From NCBI GenBank assembly GCA_001683735.1, contig LUGG01000002.1, forward strand, positions 496,001 through 560,000: 64,000 nucleotides of DNA. The letters are read 5' to 3'. Shown in pieces: positions 35,039 to 47,005 of the stretch (within the stretch, counting starts at the first letter, position 1; every line of letters begins with the position of its first letter). The notes beneath the pieces are model-generated. The model had not been told where the DNA came from. It searched no databases and worked only from the letters and a program-made list of their open reading frames with translations. Made by a program: the position numbers and the translations under genes. The stretch comes from Grifola frondosa. Taxonomy: Eukaryota; Basidiomycota; Agaricomycetes; Polyporales; Grifolaceae.

Positions 35039-37763
35039 AACTCAAAGGATCAGAATCCGAGACAAAGTGAGCTGCATTAGCTGCTTCTGCAATGTCATCT
35101 TCATCCTCGACCTCTTTGATGTATGGCTCATGTGGTGCAGGCTGAGGTGGAGGATCAGGGACAGGATCAGGGACTGGTGCGGGAGCGGGCGAAGGGAGCT
35201 TCCACCACTGGCCAGGAGGTTTTCGATTTCGAGGTGTACGGCGTTGGGCAAGAGGGACATCCGGCACAGGCACAACATCCGGAGCGAGATTTTCGGCTTC
35301 AAGAGGCATAGGCGCAGGTGCAGGCTCAGGCATAGGTGGAGGAACAGGGGGTGGACCCGGAACAGGCAAATCAGCAACAACAGGTTCGATTTGAGGGACA
35401 GGTGGAGGTGGCAAGACATGAGCTTCTGCGGGCGCATTTTGAATAACAGCATTCTCCCCCCCAAAATGTGGTGCAGGAGCATTTTGCACAGGTGGCGGGG
35501 CTAGAGCATTGATGTCAAGGATAGGGACAGAAGAAGGGGAGGGTGGGATGGAATCTGAAGAAGCAGAAGTCGACTTTTTCAAACCGGGGTAATAGCGTTC
35601 ATCAAACTCTGCTCGTTCAGAGATGATTACTTGCCTTGTAGTCGGATTGAAGAACTTCCAGCCTTTGTAACCTTCCGGATAGCCAATGAAGACGCATTTC
35701 TGCATGTGAGGGCCGAGTGCGGAGCGCTTGTCCTTCTGCACATGAACATATGCAGTACAGCCCCAAATGCGAAGGTGAGAGACATCGGGCTTGCGCTTGT
35801 ACCAGAGTTCGAAGGGTGTAGCATTAGGGAGGACAGAGGATGATGAACGGTTAAGGACATGCACATAAGACAGTAGTGCTTCGCCCCAGAACTGCAGAGG
35901 TAAAGTGGATTCCGCGAGCATTGCAGTAAACCAATCGCTGAGAATGCGATTGGTGCGCTCCGCAACTCCGTTCTGCTGAGGGCGATTGCATGTCGAGTGC
36001 TGTCGCTCAATACCGTGGGTAGTGCAGAAGTCATTGAACTCATTAGAAATGTACTCCCCGCCCTTGTCATCGCGAAGCGCTTTGACTTTCTGCCCGGTTT
36101 GCGTCTCGATCCAAGCATAATAGGCTTTAAATGCAGCAAACACTTGATCCTTCGACTTCAGCAGGTAAACGACGCGGAAACGGGAATAATCATCGATGAA
36201 TAGGACCCAATAGCGATACCCGGAGTGGGTGCGCACAGGGACAGGGCCGTGGACATCAGAGTGGACGAGAAATCCGCGTTCCGAGTGACGATTCTGCGAA
36301 GGAGGAAATGGGTTGGCATGCATCTTGCCCGAAAGACATGGCTCGCAAATGGGATCCGGCAGTGCGTTCGACTTCAAATCGATACCAGTGACTAGGCCAT
36401 CGTTGATAAGCTTCTTGACACCAGCAAGATGATGGTGAGCGAAGCGTCGATGCCAGAGAGACAAGTCAAGAGGCAATGTCGAGCTGAGTCGAGCAAATTC
36501 CATGAGAGGGAAAGTGGTGCCGGCAAGATAGGCAGTGTTGTGCTCATTGATAGGGGCGCAGAAAAGCGTCCGGTTCGAGTGTGTGAAGTCCATGCGCTCC
36601 TTGCCAATGGTGACAAAGAAATCACGATGTTTGGTGAGGAATAGGACAGAGAGGAGATTGTTTCTAAGTGCAGGGACATGAAGAACACGGCTAAACTCGA
36701 CAGCTCGAACCTCCCTGCCTCCCATGACCGGCCCAAAGACCACCGAGCCAACTCCAGCTGAGTAGACCACTTGATCATCTGCTAGACGAATGGGAATGCG
36801 AAGGGGGGCGTAATTGCGAAGCCAGTGGCAATGGGGCATCATATGAGACATGGCCCCAGTGTCTGCAATCCATTTGACGTTAGCATCGAGCTGCAGAGGT
36901 GAGAGAGGATCAGATGGGTCAAGAGAACGAAGACTTGCACTGCCAGCAAACTCCTTGACTTCTGAGGGAGTGTCCGTCGACTCCTGGGCCTTATTGGCGC
37001 GTTCGGAGCGCTGTTTGCTGCGAGGTTCAGTTGCCTTGGCATTTGCTCGAGCGAATTTGAAGCACTGGGCCTGTGTGTGACCTTCCCTGTCGCAAAATTC
37101 GCACTTGGAGCATGGGCCAGTGGATGCTGAAGCAAGGAGGGCAGTGGAAGATGAAGGTAAGGGCTCAGAATGACAAGTTCTGTTGAGCTCCTCAGTCTGG
37201 AAGGCCTGCAAGATGGTGGACTTGTCGAGCTTGTCCTGAAGCATGAGGGCAGAGATAAAATTGGAGTACTCAGCAGGAAGGGCTCGAATCATGGCCATAG
37301 ACTCGAGCTCATCATCCAGCATGGTGAGAGTGAAGGCAGGGGGACGAAGATTCTGGATGGAGTGCATGGATTCCTCGATTCTGGTGACAAGGGACTGCAA
37401 GGACTCATCGTCGAGCTTCCGGATGGAGAAGAGGGAGTCATAGGTGTTAAAACGCGCCCCAGGACGACGAAGAACATGGGCAGCCTCGAGAGCAGCCCAC
37501 ATTGCAACAGGATCATCATCCTTTCCACCAAAATGTGTCCTCTGCTCAGGGGCAACAGCCAGATAAATCTCACCAGCTGCTTTAGACTGCATCTTGAGCC
37601 ACTCCCTTCACTCTATGTCCTCATCCGGTGGTGGAAGCATCTCAGCACCACTCACAAGCCCCCAATACCCCAATCTGCGAAGATATGCACGCATCTCTCC
37701 ACTCCACTGGTTGTAGGTGCCATTGGTGAGGGGTTTGATGCGATTTGTCGACTCAGAAGACAT
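34794..37763 (-). pseudogene. Copia gag-protease-integrase region
   Basis: From the probable gag ATG at 37,763 the frame runs 51 codons to an in-frame TGA (37,608-37,610), then is open for 932 codons from 37,592 to 34,794. The zinc knuckle is CEFCDREGHTQAQC. The protease site is DTGA in WIADTGAMSH. The integrase has an HHCC zinc region (HRRFAHHHL...CEPCLSGK) and a DDE core with DVHGP, DDKGGEY and QNGVAERTNR. A proline-rich linker precedes the start of the reverse transcriptase (KACLVAKGFSQ), after which the frame ends at the deletion. Confidence 0.92.
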
Positions 37764-37953
37764 GGGAAGCAGCAACAGAAGTGTAGACAGTGATTGGAAG
37801 TGATCAGGAGAGATCAGAGGGGATCAAGAAAGATCTGAGTGAAGCAGAGGGTGATAGGAGGTGTAGACAGGATGTAGAAAGTCTGATCTTGAGATGATGA
37901 AGGCAGATGGAGAGCTGGGGATCGACCAGAATGCAAATGGAGCGGTCAGAGCA

Positions 37954-37967
37954 CAGGGCTCATAACC
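37954..37967 (-). promoter_or_regulatory. Primer binding site of half-tRNA type
   Basis: Immediately inside the 5' LTR the + strand reads CAGGGCTCATAACC. This equals the anticodon stem-loop of fungal initiator tRNA-Met (CAU anticodon), so the element RNA is complementary to it. Ty5 and Drosophila copia use such internal tRNA priming rather than the tRNA 3' end. Confidence 0.75.
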
Positions 37968-38387
37968 TATTAGAGCCAAAAGCGAATGCTGGGGTGCCAG
38001 GAGCACACTCAATAGAACAAGACACTGGAGTCCGTGTTGAGCTGCTAAGGAGTGATATCGAGAGGATATACTATGCACCTGGAGTCCGTGTTGAGCTGCT
38101 AAGGAGATGATATCGAGAGGATATACTACGCACCTGGAGTCCGTGTTGAGCTGCTAAGGAGAACAGCAGAGGACGGACTCCGGAGATGCTATGGAGCGAA
38201 ATGTAAACAGGAGTAAATAGGAAAGTGGCACCAACTGTGGCTGAAGAATGAAGACACAGTGGAGAAGTGAATAATGGAGATATGGCTCTGTAAATGGAAC
38301 GCGATATAGCTAGGAAAGGGCGCAATAAGTGACCGCAATAAAAAGTGAAAATACGAAAGAGAGAGAGACGGAATCATACAACTAACA
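37968..38387 (-). repeat. 5' LTR of the copia element (420 bp)
   Basis: Identical in layout to the 3' LTR but with a third tandem 54-bp unit (GATATCGAGAGGATATACTA ... GAGCTGCTAAGGAG). This accounts exactly for the 54-bp length difference. Otherwise the LTRs differ at only a few positions, indicating a fairly young insertion. Confidence 0.92.
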
Positions 38388-39118
38388 GTTTACTGTGGAA
38401 CATTTGGTCTGGTATCCACTTCACAACACACACAACAGTATTCAGGTGTGACTGAAACATTTCCTGCATCCTTTCTAAATGGAATTTGCCCCTAATTTCA
38501 AGCAGAATTTTGTGGCATATTTCTAGTATTTGAGTATTTTTATGAGTCACACATCATGCTTATCAAAGATGACCCCATGTGATAAAATCCTTATCAGCTG
38601 CCTCTGTAGATTATGCAATTGCTCTACTACATGAAATGTAATTAAGGATCAGATTGCAGGATGTGATGGAGGTATATTATGGCTTCAACAAAGCCCATGA
38701 GCATAAAATATGATGAGAAACTGAGGGAGGTATTGAGGAATCAGCATATTTGTCCCTGATTCACCATATAGTATTGAGACTTTAGCCACAATTGGGTATT
38801 CTCCTCACATCTCCCCCACTTCCTCATGGATTCTTGTGATATTTGTTGTATATTGTAGGTATATATGACTACTATATATTTGGCACTTTCTATATTTTTA
38901 AAGCTGCCAGAAAATTACCTAGCAGAGGGTATCTCATTTCAGTGTTTGAAATGCAGTATTATTAATTGTGCCTCAAACAATAAGATAGAAGACTGATCTG
39001 ATAGGGGGGATACAATGAAAAAAGTATACAAAAAAGTATACAAAAAAGGAGCACTTGGATGGAAGAATATTGGGTGATCAGTGTGGCAACTACCACCCAA
39101 GGTTATTGTATGTCTCCT
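38388..39118 (+). repeat. Core of second fold-back element copy, right of the retrotransposon
   Basis: It aligns with 31,750-32,470. Shared words include GGAATTTGCCCCTAATTTCAA, CCTCTGTAGATTATGCAATTG, AATTGGGTATT and ATTGGGTGATCAGTGTGGCAAC, with substantial divergence. The target duplication GTTTA belongs to this copy. Its right inverted arm is missing at the border with the Helitron. Confidence 0.75.
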
Positions 39119-39289
39119 CTAATCTGGAAGTTCGACATTAATAGCCAAACCATGCATGGCCAGGTGGCTTAGGCCCACCATAGCTTGCTGTCAAGAAACT
39201 CACTACATATCTTTTACAGACACCAGGCAATTGATATTGCTTAAAAATTATGTGGAGGCGGCCACAATGAAAAATATAACCGGGCCCCT

Positions 39290-39690
39290 TGTGGGTAGAG
39301 TAGAGGCGGCTACTCTCAAGGATGCGATCATGCCCCTTGTGGGTAGAGTAGAGATGGCTACTCTCAAAAATACGACCATGCCTGATGGCAGAGTAGAGAC
39401 GACTACTCTCAAGTATTTGACCATGCCTGATATAGGCAGAGTAGAGACAGCTACTCTCAAGTATTTGACCGTGCCCCATATGGGCAGAGTAGAGACGGCT
39501 ACTCTCAAAGTATGCGACCGTGCCTGATATAGGCAGAGTAGAGGTGGCTACTCTCAAGTATGCAACCATGTCCCATATGGGCAGAGTAGAGATGGCTACT
39601 CTCAAGTATTTGACCATGCCCCATATGGGGCAGAGTAGAGATGGCTACTCTCAAGTATATGACCGTGCCTGATGGCAGAGTAGAGACCAC
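39290..39690 (+). repeat. Coding minisatellite of about 48-bp units
   Basis: About nine units start with GGCAGAGTAGAGACGGCTAC or close variants, at roughly 39,294, 39,343, 39,387, 39,436, 39,484, 39,533, 39,581, 39,629 and 39,677. The last is degenerate. In frame they encode a repeated GRVETATLKYxTVPDI peptide. The L1 copy (28,508-28,590) and the right-arm copy have only two units. Confidence 0.85.
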
Positions 39691-42600
39691 CATTATTACA
39701 AATGCAACCAAGACGTTCATATATAGAACAGAGATAATGATGTATTTCACTAGGGATGAGATTATCACTCAATATTATCTATGTCACGTGATAGACATAG
39801 CCGATTGGAATGATCATATGATAAAACTTATCATGCAAGAATGTATCTCTATAGTAATATGGCCTACATCTATATCATTATGTTCACCTTTAATACATTC
39901 AATAGCTTCTTATTACATGTCAGTGTCAGATTTAATTCTGGAAATCAAAATTTCCTTTTATCGACATGTTTATCAGCGACATGATTTTGTTGTTTTACAT
40001 AAACAAAAACATGGATTCATATGTTTACTTGATAGATTGGTGTATACAGTTCACTACTCACACAAACCTATTAAAGTATATATTGAATCATTTTCTAACA
40101 TGCAACAAGTAGGTGGTGCTACATCAGTAGCCAAGAAATCTCGCACTTGGTCTTCAGATGAAATACGTCCTTATGTAGAAGATACAACATTGTTAACTAA
40201 TAATGCTCGGTATAAGTTCATAACTTATGGTCCTAAATATGTATTATCTGATATGAATAAGGAGGCAGATACTGTGATGGCAGACATTTCTTTGATGATA
40301 CTAGCCACACGTTTACCAGGTCATTCATTGGAAATCTTATGTCAGTCTCATGGTTTATTTATTTCTAACAGAACATCTAAGAAAAATGCAGCAATGCAAG
40401 ATATTTTGCTACAACATGTATGTGAAACGTGTCCAAAGTTTTTATCTCTATATAAAAAGATCAAATCTGTTAAAAGCAATCTTGAGCGAGTACATCATCA
40501 TCGAACACAATTGCAATCTACTTCAAATAATCAAACTAAATTCAAGTTTCCATCTGAAACTCCTAATTCTAGTTTGCTACACTCTACAATTGAGGGATTT
40601 GTTCATGACATTAATTCTGATAAGTTTGCTGAGTCTGGCTGTGCTATTTGTGGAAGATCAAGTCTCTCTTCAAAAATGAAAAAAATTGCAAATTGTAAAT
40701 TCAACATGACTATTCTAACACCTGATCAACCCATGACAAGATTGGAACGTCATTCAGAGGATGACCCTATCAAAGAACTGCCTGGTCCAGTACTTTTGCC
40801 AAACTGTGAAGACATATGTTTTGAATGTAACAGTCATATGGAAAAAGGAATGTGTCCACCGAATGCTTTGGCAAATGGTTTATGGATCGGAGAAGTACCA
40901 CCTCAGCTTCAAAATTTAACATGGACTGAGAAAATGCTTATGCTCGGGTCAAACATAATCATTGCATCATCAAGGTTCAGGTTTCTGCTATGTCTAAGAT
41001 GAAGGCCAATGTTCTAAGTCATTCAATCCCCATGCCTAAAATTTATTCCGTGTTACCTTCAACATGAGAAGAATTAGATGAAGTTTTAGCATTTTTATTT
41101 TTGGGTCCTAACATGCCAACATCACAGGATTATAAACGATATTCCTATGTTGGTTAGACGTAATAAAGTTGCTGAAGCTTTGGAATGGCTCAAACTCAAT
41201 CATGTTGATTATGCCAATGTTAACATTTCTTATGCTAATCTCTCATCCTATCCCGAAGATGTTCCACCTGTAATAGTTGATTATACTCAGTCATATGATT
41301 CAACTAAGGATCCTGAAGCCACTGCAGTGAATGATAATGAAATGGAGGAAGGTGCTGATGATGAGTGTCCATTTGTTGTTCATGGGCTAACTGGAGAAAG
41401 CATGATTAATTTAATGAAAATGCGACCTTCTGAAGTTCGGGCAAGAGCAGTTGAACATTTCAAACAAGGAAAGGTTTTGGGAATTGGCCAAGAAAAGGTA
41501 CCAGAAAGTCTTTACCATAATCCTCAACTATATCCACAAATGTTTCCTTGGCTCTTTCCCTATGGTTTGGGAGGCTTGGAGAATAATGCAGGCTATAAGA
41601 GAGTTTCTGAGGATAGACGCAAACAACAATTGCTAATGTATCATGACAAGCATTTTCAACTAGAGCCATTGTTTCCATTGGTTGCCTTCAACTGAACAGA
41701 TCAAAAATTCCACCACTGCAGGATATCTTTTAGCTGAGCGAAGCAAATTTACAGATATTGCTGATCGTCTTTTACATTTAAATAATGATACTTTGACAGA
41801 TCTAGTGAAGCTTCTATCAGAAGGACCAGTGAAACCTGAGACAGAAGAGGAGAAGGCATGTTTTAAAATCATCAATGATCTGGATCATGTGGCATATCGT
41901 GTCAAAGGTTCTATGACAAGTAAAAGTATATGTGTAATGAAATCTGGGCATTGACTTCATATTTAGGAGCACCTTCATGGTTCATAACATTCTCACCTGC
42001 AGATATTAATCATCCAATTGCATATACTTTGCAGACAAGGATGAGGTATTTAAACCACAATTCAGAAGTAAGGATGAGCGATTCAGACTTATAGCCAATA
42101 ATCCAGTAGCGAGCTAGATTTTTCAAAATGATGGTAGAATTATTTCTGACACATGTACTGGGAGTAGGATTGGACCGTCGAGGTATTTATGGTGATACCC
42201 TGGATACTATGGCACTGTGGAACAACAGGGTCAGCTCACTTTACACATGCACATGTTAATATGGATTCATGGTGGATTAACTCCACAAGAGATTCGTGAT
42301 CGCATTATGGATCCAAACTCTGATTTCCAGAAACATATGGTGGAATATTTAGAGAGTGTACAAATTGGTGAATTTATGAATGGCACAATGGAAGATGTGC
42401 GAACAACAATTGAAGAGACCAATGTAGCCAATCCTGAGCGACATCCTCCTACTGAGTCTTTACCCGATGCTCCACCTCCAAAATGTTCTAATAAGGATTG
42501 TCAAAATTGTAATGACTGTGAAAGTTACAATAGCTGGTGGAAACGATTCACTAATATTGTGGATGAGCTAATGTATTTATCTAACCGTCACTCATGTAGA

Positions 42601-43861
42601 AAGTATCGGGATGGTGATAAAGATGGCAATTCTAGAGGTTGTATCAATAAGCTGGGTAACTGTAAAGCTAGATTTCCAAGGGAAACATATTTGGAGACTA
42701 CGGTTGATCCTGCTACAGGTGCTCTTAATATGAAAAAGGGGGAGGCATGGATTAATACTGTGACCCCAACGGTGACATATCTTTTAAGATGTAATACTGA
42801 TGTCACAAGCTTACTTTCAGGCACAGCCATCAAATCAGTAATTGCTTATGTTGCTGATTATATCACCAAAACCCCATTGAAGACACACATCATGTTTCAG
42901 GCTGTCCAAAAAGTATTTGATCGATATGCAGACATTGTGACAGGTGATCAGAGCAGTAAGGAAAAGGCTAGGTCACTTATCACCAAAATTGTTAATAGTT
43001 TGATGGCTAGTTCTGAAATAGGTGGACCTATGGCCTCGTTATACTTACTGAAACATAAGGATCATTATACGAGTCATAAATTCCACATATGCTTTTGGAG
43101 AAGTTATATTAATCAGGTCAACTCTGCTTGGGAACAGCCTTCATTGGATCAAACACCAGATAAAGTTGTTCTAGGTAATGTTAAAGGCAAGGTGGTGCAC
43201 TATCAGCGGTATCAGACTATATTTGTCGACCCTGAAATATGATCACATATCTTTATATGATTGGATCAGATGGGCCAATAAACCAAGAACAAAATTGTCA
43301 ATGGTGATATTAACATAGCTGAAGATGGATGCGATGACTTTGAAGATAATTATGATATTAATCCTACATTTGATATTAATTATTCTCAATCTGTGTTGAT
43401 GGGTGATAATGATGTGGATACAATAGCTAATTATGATGATGAGAGCAAGGATGAACTCCTACTTACATCTCAAAGTGCACAAGAAGCTATACATATCTCA
43501 AATGCTGAATCACAAGTATGCACCATTTACTCGTGATCATCCTCAATATCAGACACATCATGTTTCTTTATTACCAGAGGAAGACAGTTTTGTGCCTAAC
43601 TTTGTAGGAGGATCATTACCCCACGGGACACTGGCAACCGTGAAGATTATTGTATGACAATGTTAGCTTTATTTAAGCCATGGCGCACTGGTCATGACTT
43701 AAAACCTGACAAAGATTTGCAATGGAATGATATTTTCACAGAGCATACATTTGATGATCGACAGTTAGAAATCATGAAATTCTTTCATATACGATATGAA
43801 TGCAATGATGCAAGAGATGATTTTTCTGCCATGCATAAACATAATAATGGAAACAATGATC
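39641..43861 (+). pseudogene. Helitron replication protein, N-terminal and Rep (HUH) part, copy L2
   Basis: This is the rolling-circle transposase part of the Helitron protein. An N-terminal block with the GCAICGRSS and CFECNSHMEKG cysteines and DUF6570-like sequence runs to about 41,000. A middle region follows with NLMKMRPSEVRARAVEHFK and YPQMFPWLFPYGLGG (41,400-41,580). Then comes the Helitron_like_N domain with SYLGAPSWF, HUH motif HMH in LTLHMHMLIW (42,244-42,252) and the two-tyrosine motif YVADYITK (about 42,847). The reading frame is broken by small indels near 40,939, 41,695, 41,950, 42,110, 43,242 and 43,620, several of which are absent from the right copy. At 43,862 a solo LTR interrupts the gene. 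Confidence 0.85.
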
Positions 43862-44227
43862 TATCAGAGCCAAAAGCGAATGCTGGGGTGCCAGGAGCAC
43901 ACTCAATAGAACAAGACACTGGACTCCGTGTTGAGCTGCTATGTACATGATATCGAGAGGATATACTACGCACCTGGAGTCCGTGTTGAGCTGCTAAGGA
44001 GAACAGCAGAGGACAGACTCCGGAGATGCTATGGAGCGAAATGTAAACAGGAGTAAATAGGAAAGTGGCACCAACTGTGGCTGAAGAATGAAGGCACAGT
44101 GGAGAAGTGAATAACAAAGATATGGCTCTGTAAATGGAACACGATATAGCTAGGAAAGGGTGCAATAAGTGACCGCAATGAAAAGTAAAAATACGAAAGA
44201 GAGAGTGACGAAATCATACAACTAACA
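43862..44227 (-). repeat. Solo LTR of the copia family in Helitron L2
   Basis: A 366-bp LTR, TATCAGAGCC to CTAACA on the + strand, with 5-bp target duplications TGATC at 43,857-43,861 and 44,228-44,232. It has two 54-bp units, like the 3' LTR at 33,354. No internal sequence remains, so it arose by LTR-LTR recombination. The same LTR with the same flanks is present in the right arm. Confidence 0.93.
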
Positions 44228-44232
44228 TGATC

Positions 44233-47005
44233 TTCCCTTTGAAGCAGATAATCAGTTACTTGATGAGTTTGACACTCAATATTTAAATGAAAGTAATGAT
44301 GTTGATGTACGAGAGTTAATGGACACTCTGAATGATAACCTTTGGACTAATGTCAGTCAATCAGAGCTCACTCGACAAAGTCACATGCTACAAGCTGAAC
44401 GCATAATGTTAGGTGCTGGATGGATGGATCCAATGATTGATGGTTCTGACTCAGAGTCTAATCTAGTACCAGATCAATTTCAAAATGGAGATGAAAAAAC
44501 AGCTACTGAATGGAAGACCTTGCTGGCAAACAAACGACAAGAAATTCTCAATGCACGAGAAGCTCAAGCAAGCCCGAAGAATCCTGTCAATTCAAAAACA
44601 GGTCTTCCAGAAAATAAGTTTGTTAACACCGTTGAAGTTATTGATCAATCTTATCTGGACAAATCTTTCAAAGCTAAGGACAAACATGCCCAAGCTCTTA
44701 TTGATAATACAGTCAAGAAGTTCAGCCTGAATGAAGCTCAGGAACGTGCATTTAGAATTGTGGCCAACCATGCATCTCAGCAAAGTGGTGAACAATTGAA
44801 AATGTATCTAGGTGGTATGGCTGGAACAGGAAAATCTCAGGTGATCAAAGCCTTGATATATTTCCTTGGTGAGCGTAAGGAGGGATATAGATTTATATGT
44901 CTTGCACCGACAGGCTCTGCTGCTGCATTAATTGGTGGATCAACTTATCATTCCATATTAGGATTACGTCAACATGGGTCAGAATCTGTAGCAACTTTAC
45001 TTGCAGTCAGAGAGAGACTACAAAATGTTGAATATATATTCTTGGATGAGGTATCGATGGTTGATTGTAATAGCTTATATACTATTTGTGAGAAAATGTG
45101 CAAAGCACTCAAAAATGAAGGTCAACCGTTTGGTGGAATCAATATGATATTTGCAGGTGACTTTGCACAGCTTCCACCTTAGTGAATAGCAACACTCTTT
45201 TCTCTCACAAAGTGGGATGTGTGATACATACGACTAGTAGCTATACTCAACAGGAAGCCTCTATTGGTAAAGCACTCTGGCATCAGGTAACAACTGTTGT
45301 TATATTAAGAGAAAATATGAGACAACGGGCACAAAATTCAGATGATGCTAAGTTGCGGACAGCATTGGACAATCTTCGGTATAAGTCTTGCACAAAGGCA
45401 GATATAAAGCATATCAGTTCTCGAGTAGCTGGTCGTGGACCTGGTAAACCCAAGTTAAATCAACGCAAATTTAGAAATGTGTCAGTTATCACAGCATGGA
45501 ATGCACACAGGGATAAAATCAATGAGATGGGATGTGCTAGATTTGCTCGAGAGACATCACAACCATTGACTACATTCTATTCCCTAGATAAATGGGGAAC
45601 AGATAATGATGAGAAGGATAAAAAATCTAGAAAAAAGAAAGTAGACCCTAAACGATCATCCAATGTCATTGATCCTATTCTCCAAGAATGTCTATGGAAT
45701 CTGTCTCATAATAGTACAGATAATCATGCTGGAAAATTAACATTATGCCTGGGTCTTCCAGTAATGATAAAGACCAATGAGGCAACAGAATGTTCAGTCA
45801 CAAATGGTGCTGAAGGTATAGTGGTTGGATGGAAGTCACGTCCATTGCCAAATGATAAACTAGGGTTAGACACTCTATTTATAAAATTAACTGCTGCACC
45901 AACATCAATTCAACTGGAAGGCTTGCCTGAAAATGTCATTCCAATAAGTCACAGCACTAAAAAGATACGATGCAAGATGCCCAATGGAAAGGAGCTTGCA
46001 ATATCTCGGGACCAGGTGGCTGTAATTCCAAACTTTGCCATGACTGACTTTGGCTCTCAGGGTCGTACTCGTCTTAATAATGTCTGTGACTTACAGAATT
46101 GCAGATCTCATCAGTCTATTTACACTTGTTTATCTCGTGGATCAACATATGAGGGAACAATTATTGTTCAACCTTTTGATGAACGTAAAATGACAGGTGG
46201 TATCACTGGTAGTCTTAGACAAGAATTTCGTGAGCTTGAATTATTGGATGAGATCACAAAACTCCGATACTTGAAGAAACTTCCAGCTAAAGTTACAGGC
46301 TCCACAAGAAATGCACTTATCCACTCGTTCAGAGCCTGGAAAGGTTCCCTCTTTGTACCTAAATCAATGCATGGAGCATTAAAATGGACCAAATCTGAGC
46401 CATTTGAAAACGAGGAACCTGAATCAGAGTTGCCCTGGAACATTGTTACACGTCAGAAGGCAGACAAAAAGACTAAAAATCAAGAGCAATCTGAGGAGAA
46501 AATATCTTTACCTCATGGTCAAAAGGATATTAGTCTTTTTGTAAGTGCTAAAGGTACCAACACTTTAAACACCATAAGCATTGATCAAGGTGGTTTAAAA
46601 AGTGGCAAGCGTAAAAGAGATGTGAAGTCTGAAACTGTGGAAGACACAGATGAACGTAAAGTTAAAAAGTCTAGATTACATAAACAATTTGATTTATTAA
46701 CTTATGCTTCACCCATCGCTTTTCAGTGGGATGCTGACAACTATAGCTGTGCATATGATACTTTATTCTCTATCTTATTTTCAGTATACTGTGAATCTAC
46801 AGAAAGGTGGATGTCAGAAGTGGTTAATCAGAATGGACTTTTGAGATCATTTACAGCTGCATTTCAACGAGTAAGGGAGGGTAAATCAACCATGGAACAA
46901 GCCAGAGATTGCTTACGGCAAATCTTACATATAAATATTGCAGAATCATTTCCACTCACAGGACATCGTGGCAGTGAACTTTTTTCACTATTAAATGTAT
47001 GCTAG
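44233..47005 (+). pseudogene. Helitron Pif1-like helicase part, copy L2
   Basis: This is the SF1B DNA helicase module of the Helitron protein. Walker A is GGMAGTGKSQVIKAL (from about 44,812). Walker B is YIFLDEVSMVD (about 45,035). Motif III is IFAGDFAQLPP (about 45,150). Motif VI is YTCLSRGSTYEG (about 46,122). At 45,178 one C is missing compared with the right copy (CACCTTAGTG versus CACCTTCAGTG), which splits the frame into 44,319-45,182 and 45,182-47,005. Beyond the helicase the frame continues through a lysine-rich linker (KSGKRKRDVKSE) into a cysteine-protease-like domain. The solo LTR lies just upstream. Confidence 0.88.

Larger units (their letters stand above)
33354..38387 (-). mobile_element. 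Ty1/copia-type LTR retrotransposon, full-length but defective
   Basis: A 5,034-bp element oriented on the minus strand, flanked by the 5-bp target duplication GTTTA (33,349-33,353 and 38,388-38,392). Two LTRs enclose gag, protease, integrase, reverse transcriptase and RNase H in copia order. The minus-strand LTR starts TGTTAG and ends CTAATA. It is nested inside a second copy of the AT-rich fold-back element. Two lesions, a nonsense codon in gag and a large deletion in the reverse transcriptase, make it non-autonomous. Confidence 0.93.
39207..45868 (+). repeat. Left arm (segment 2) of giant inverted duplication
   Basis: It matches the reverse complement of about 48,104-54,395. Anchors: 41,012 with 52,945; the LTR 43,862-44,227 with 49,748-50,113; 44,319 with 49,656; 45,868 with 48,104. 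The position sum is about 93,970, so the centre of symmetry lies near 46,985. Confidence 0.92.

Noticed and set aside
34803..35504. 233-codon + strand frame opposite the retrotransposon
   Set aside because: It is the antisense shadow of the proline-rich gag-pol linker.
39138..39617. Minus-strand frames with repeated LRVAxSTLP peptides
   Set aside because: They are antisense readings of the minisatellite in the Helitron N-terminus.
39290..39690. CRISPR-like array
   Set aside because: Units are contiguous with no unique spacers and are coding; a eukaryotic minisatellite explains them.
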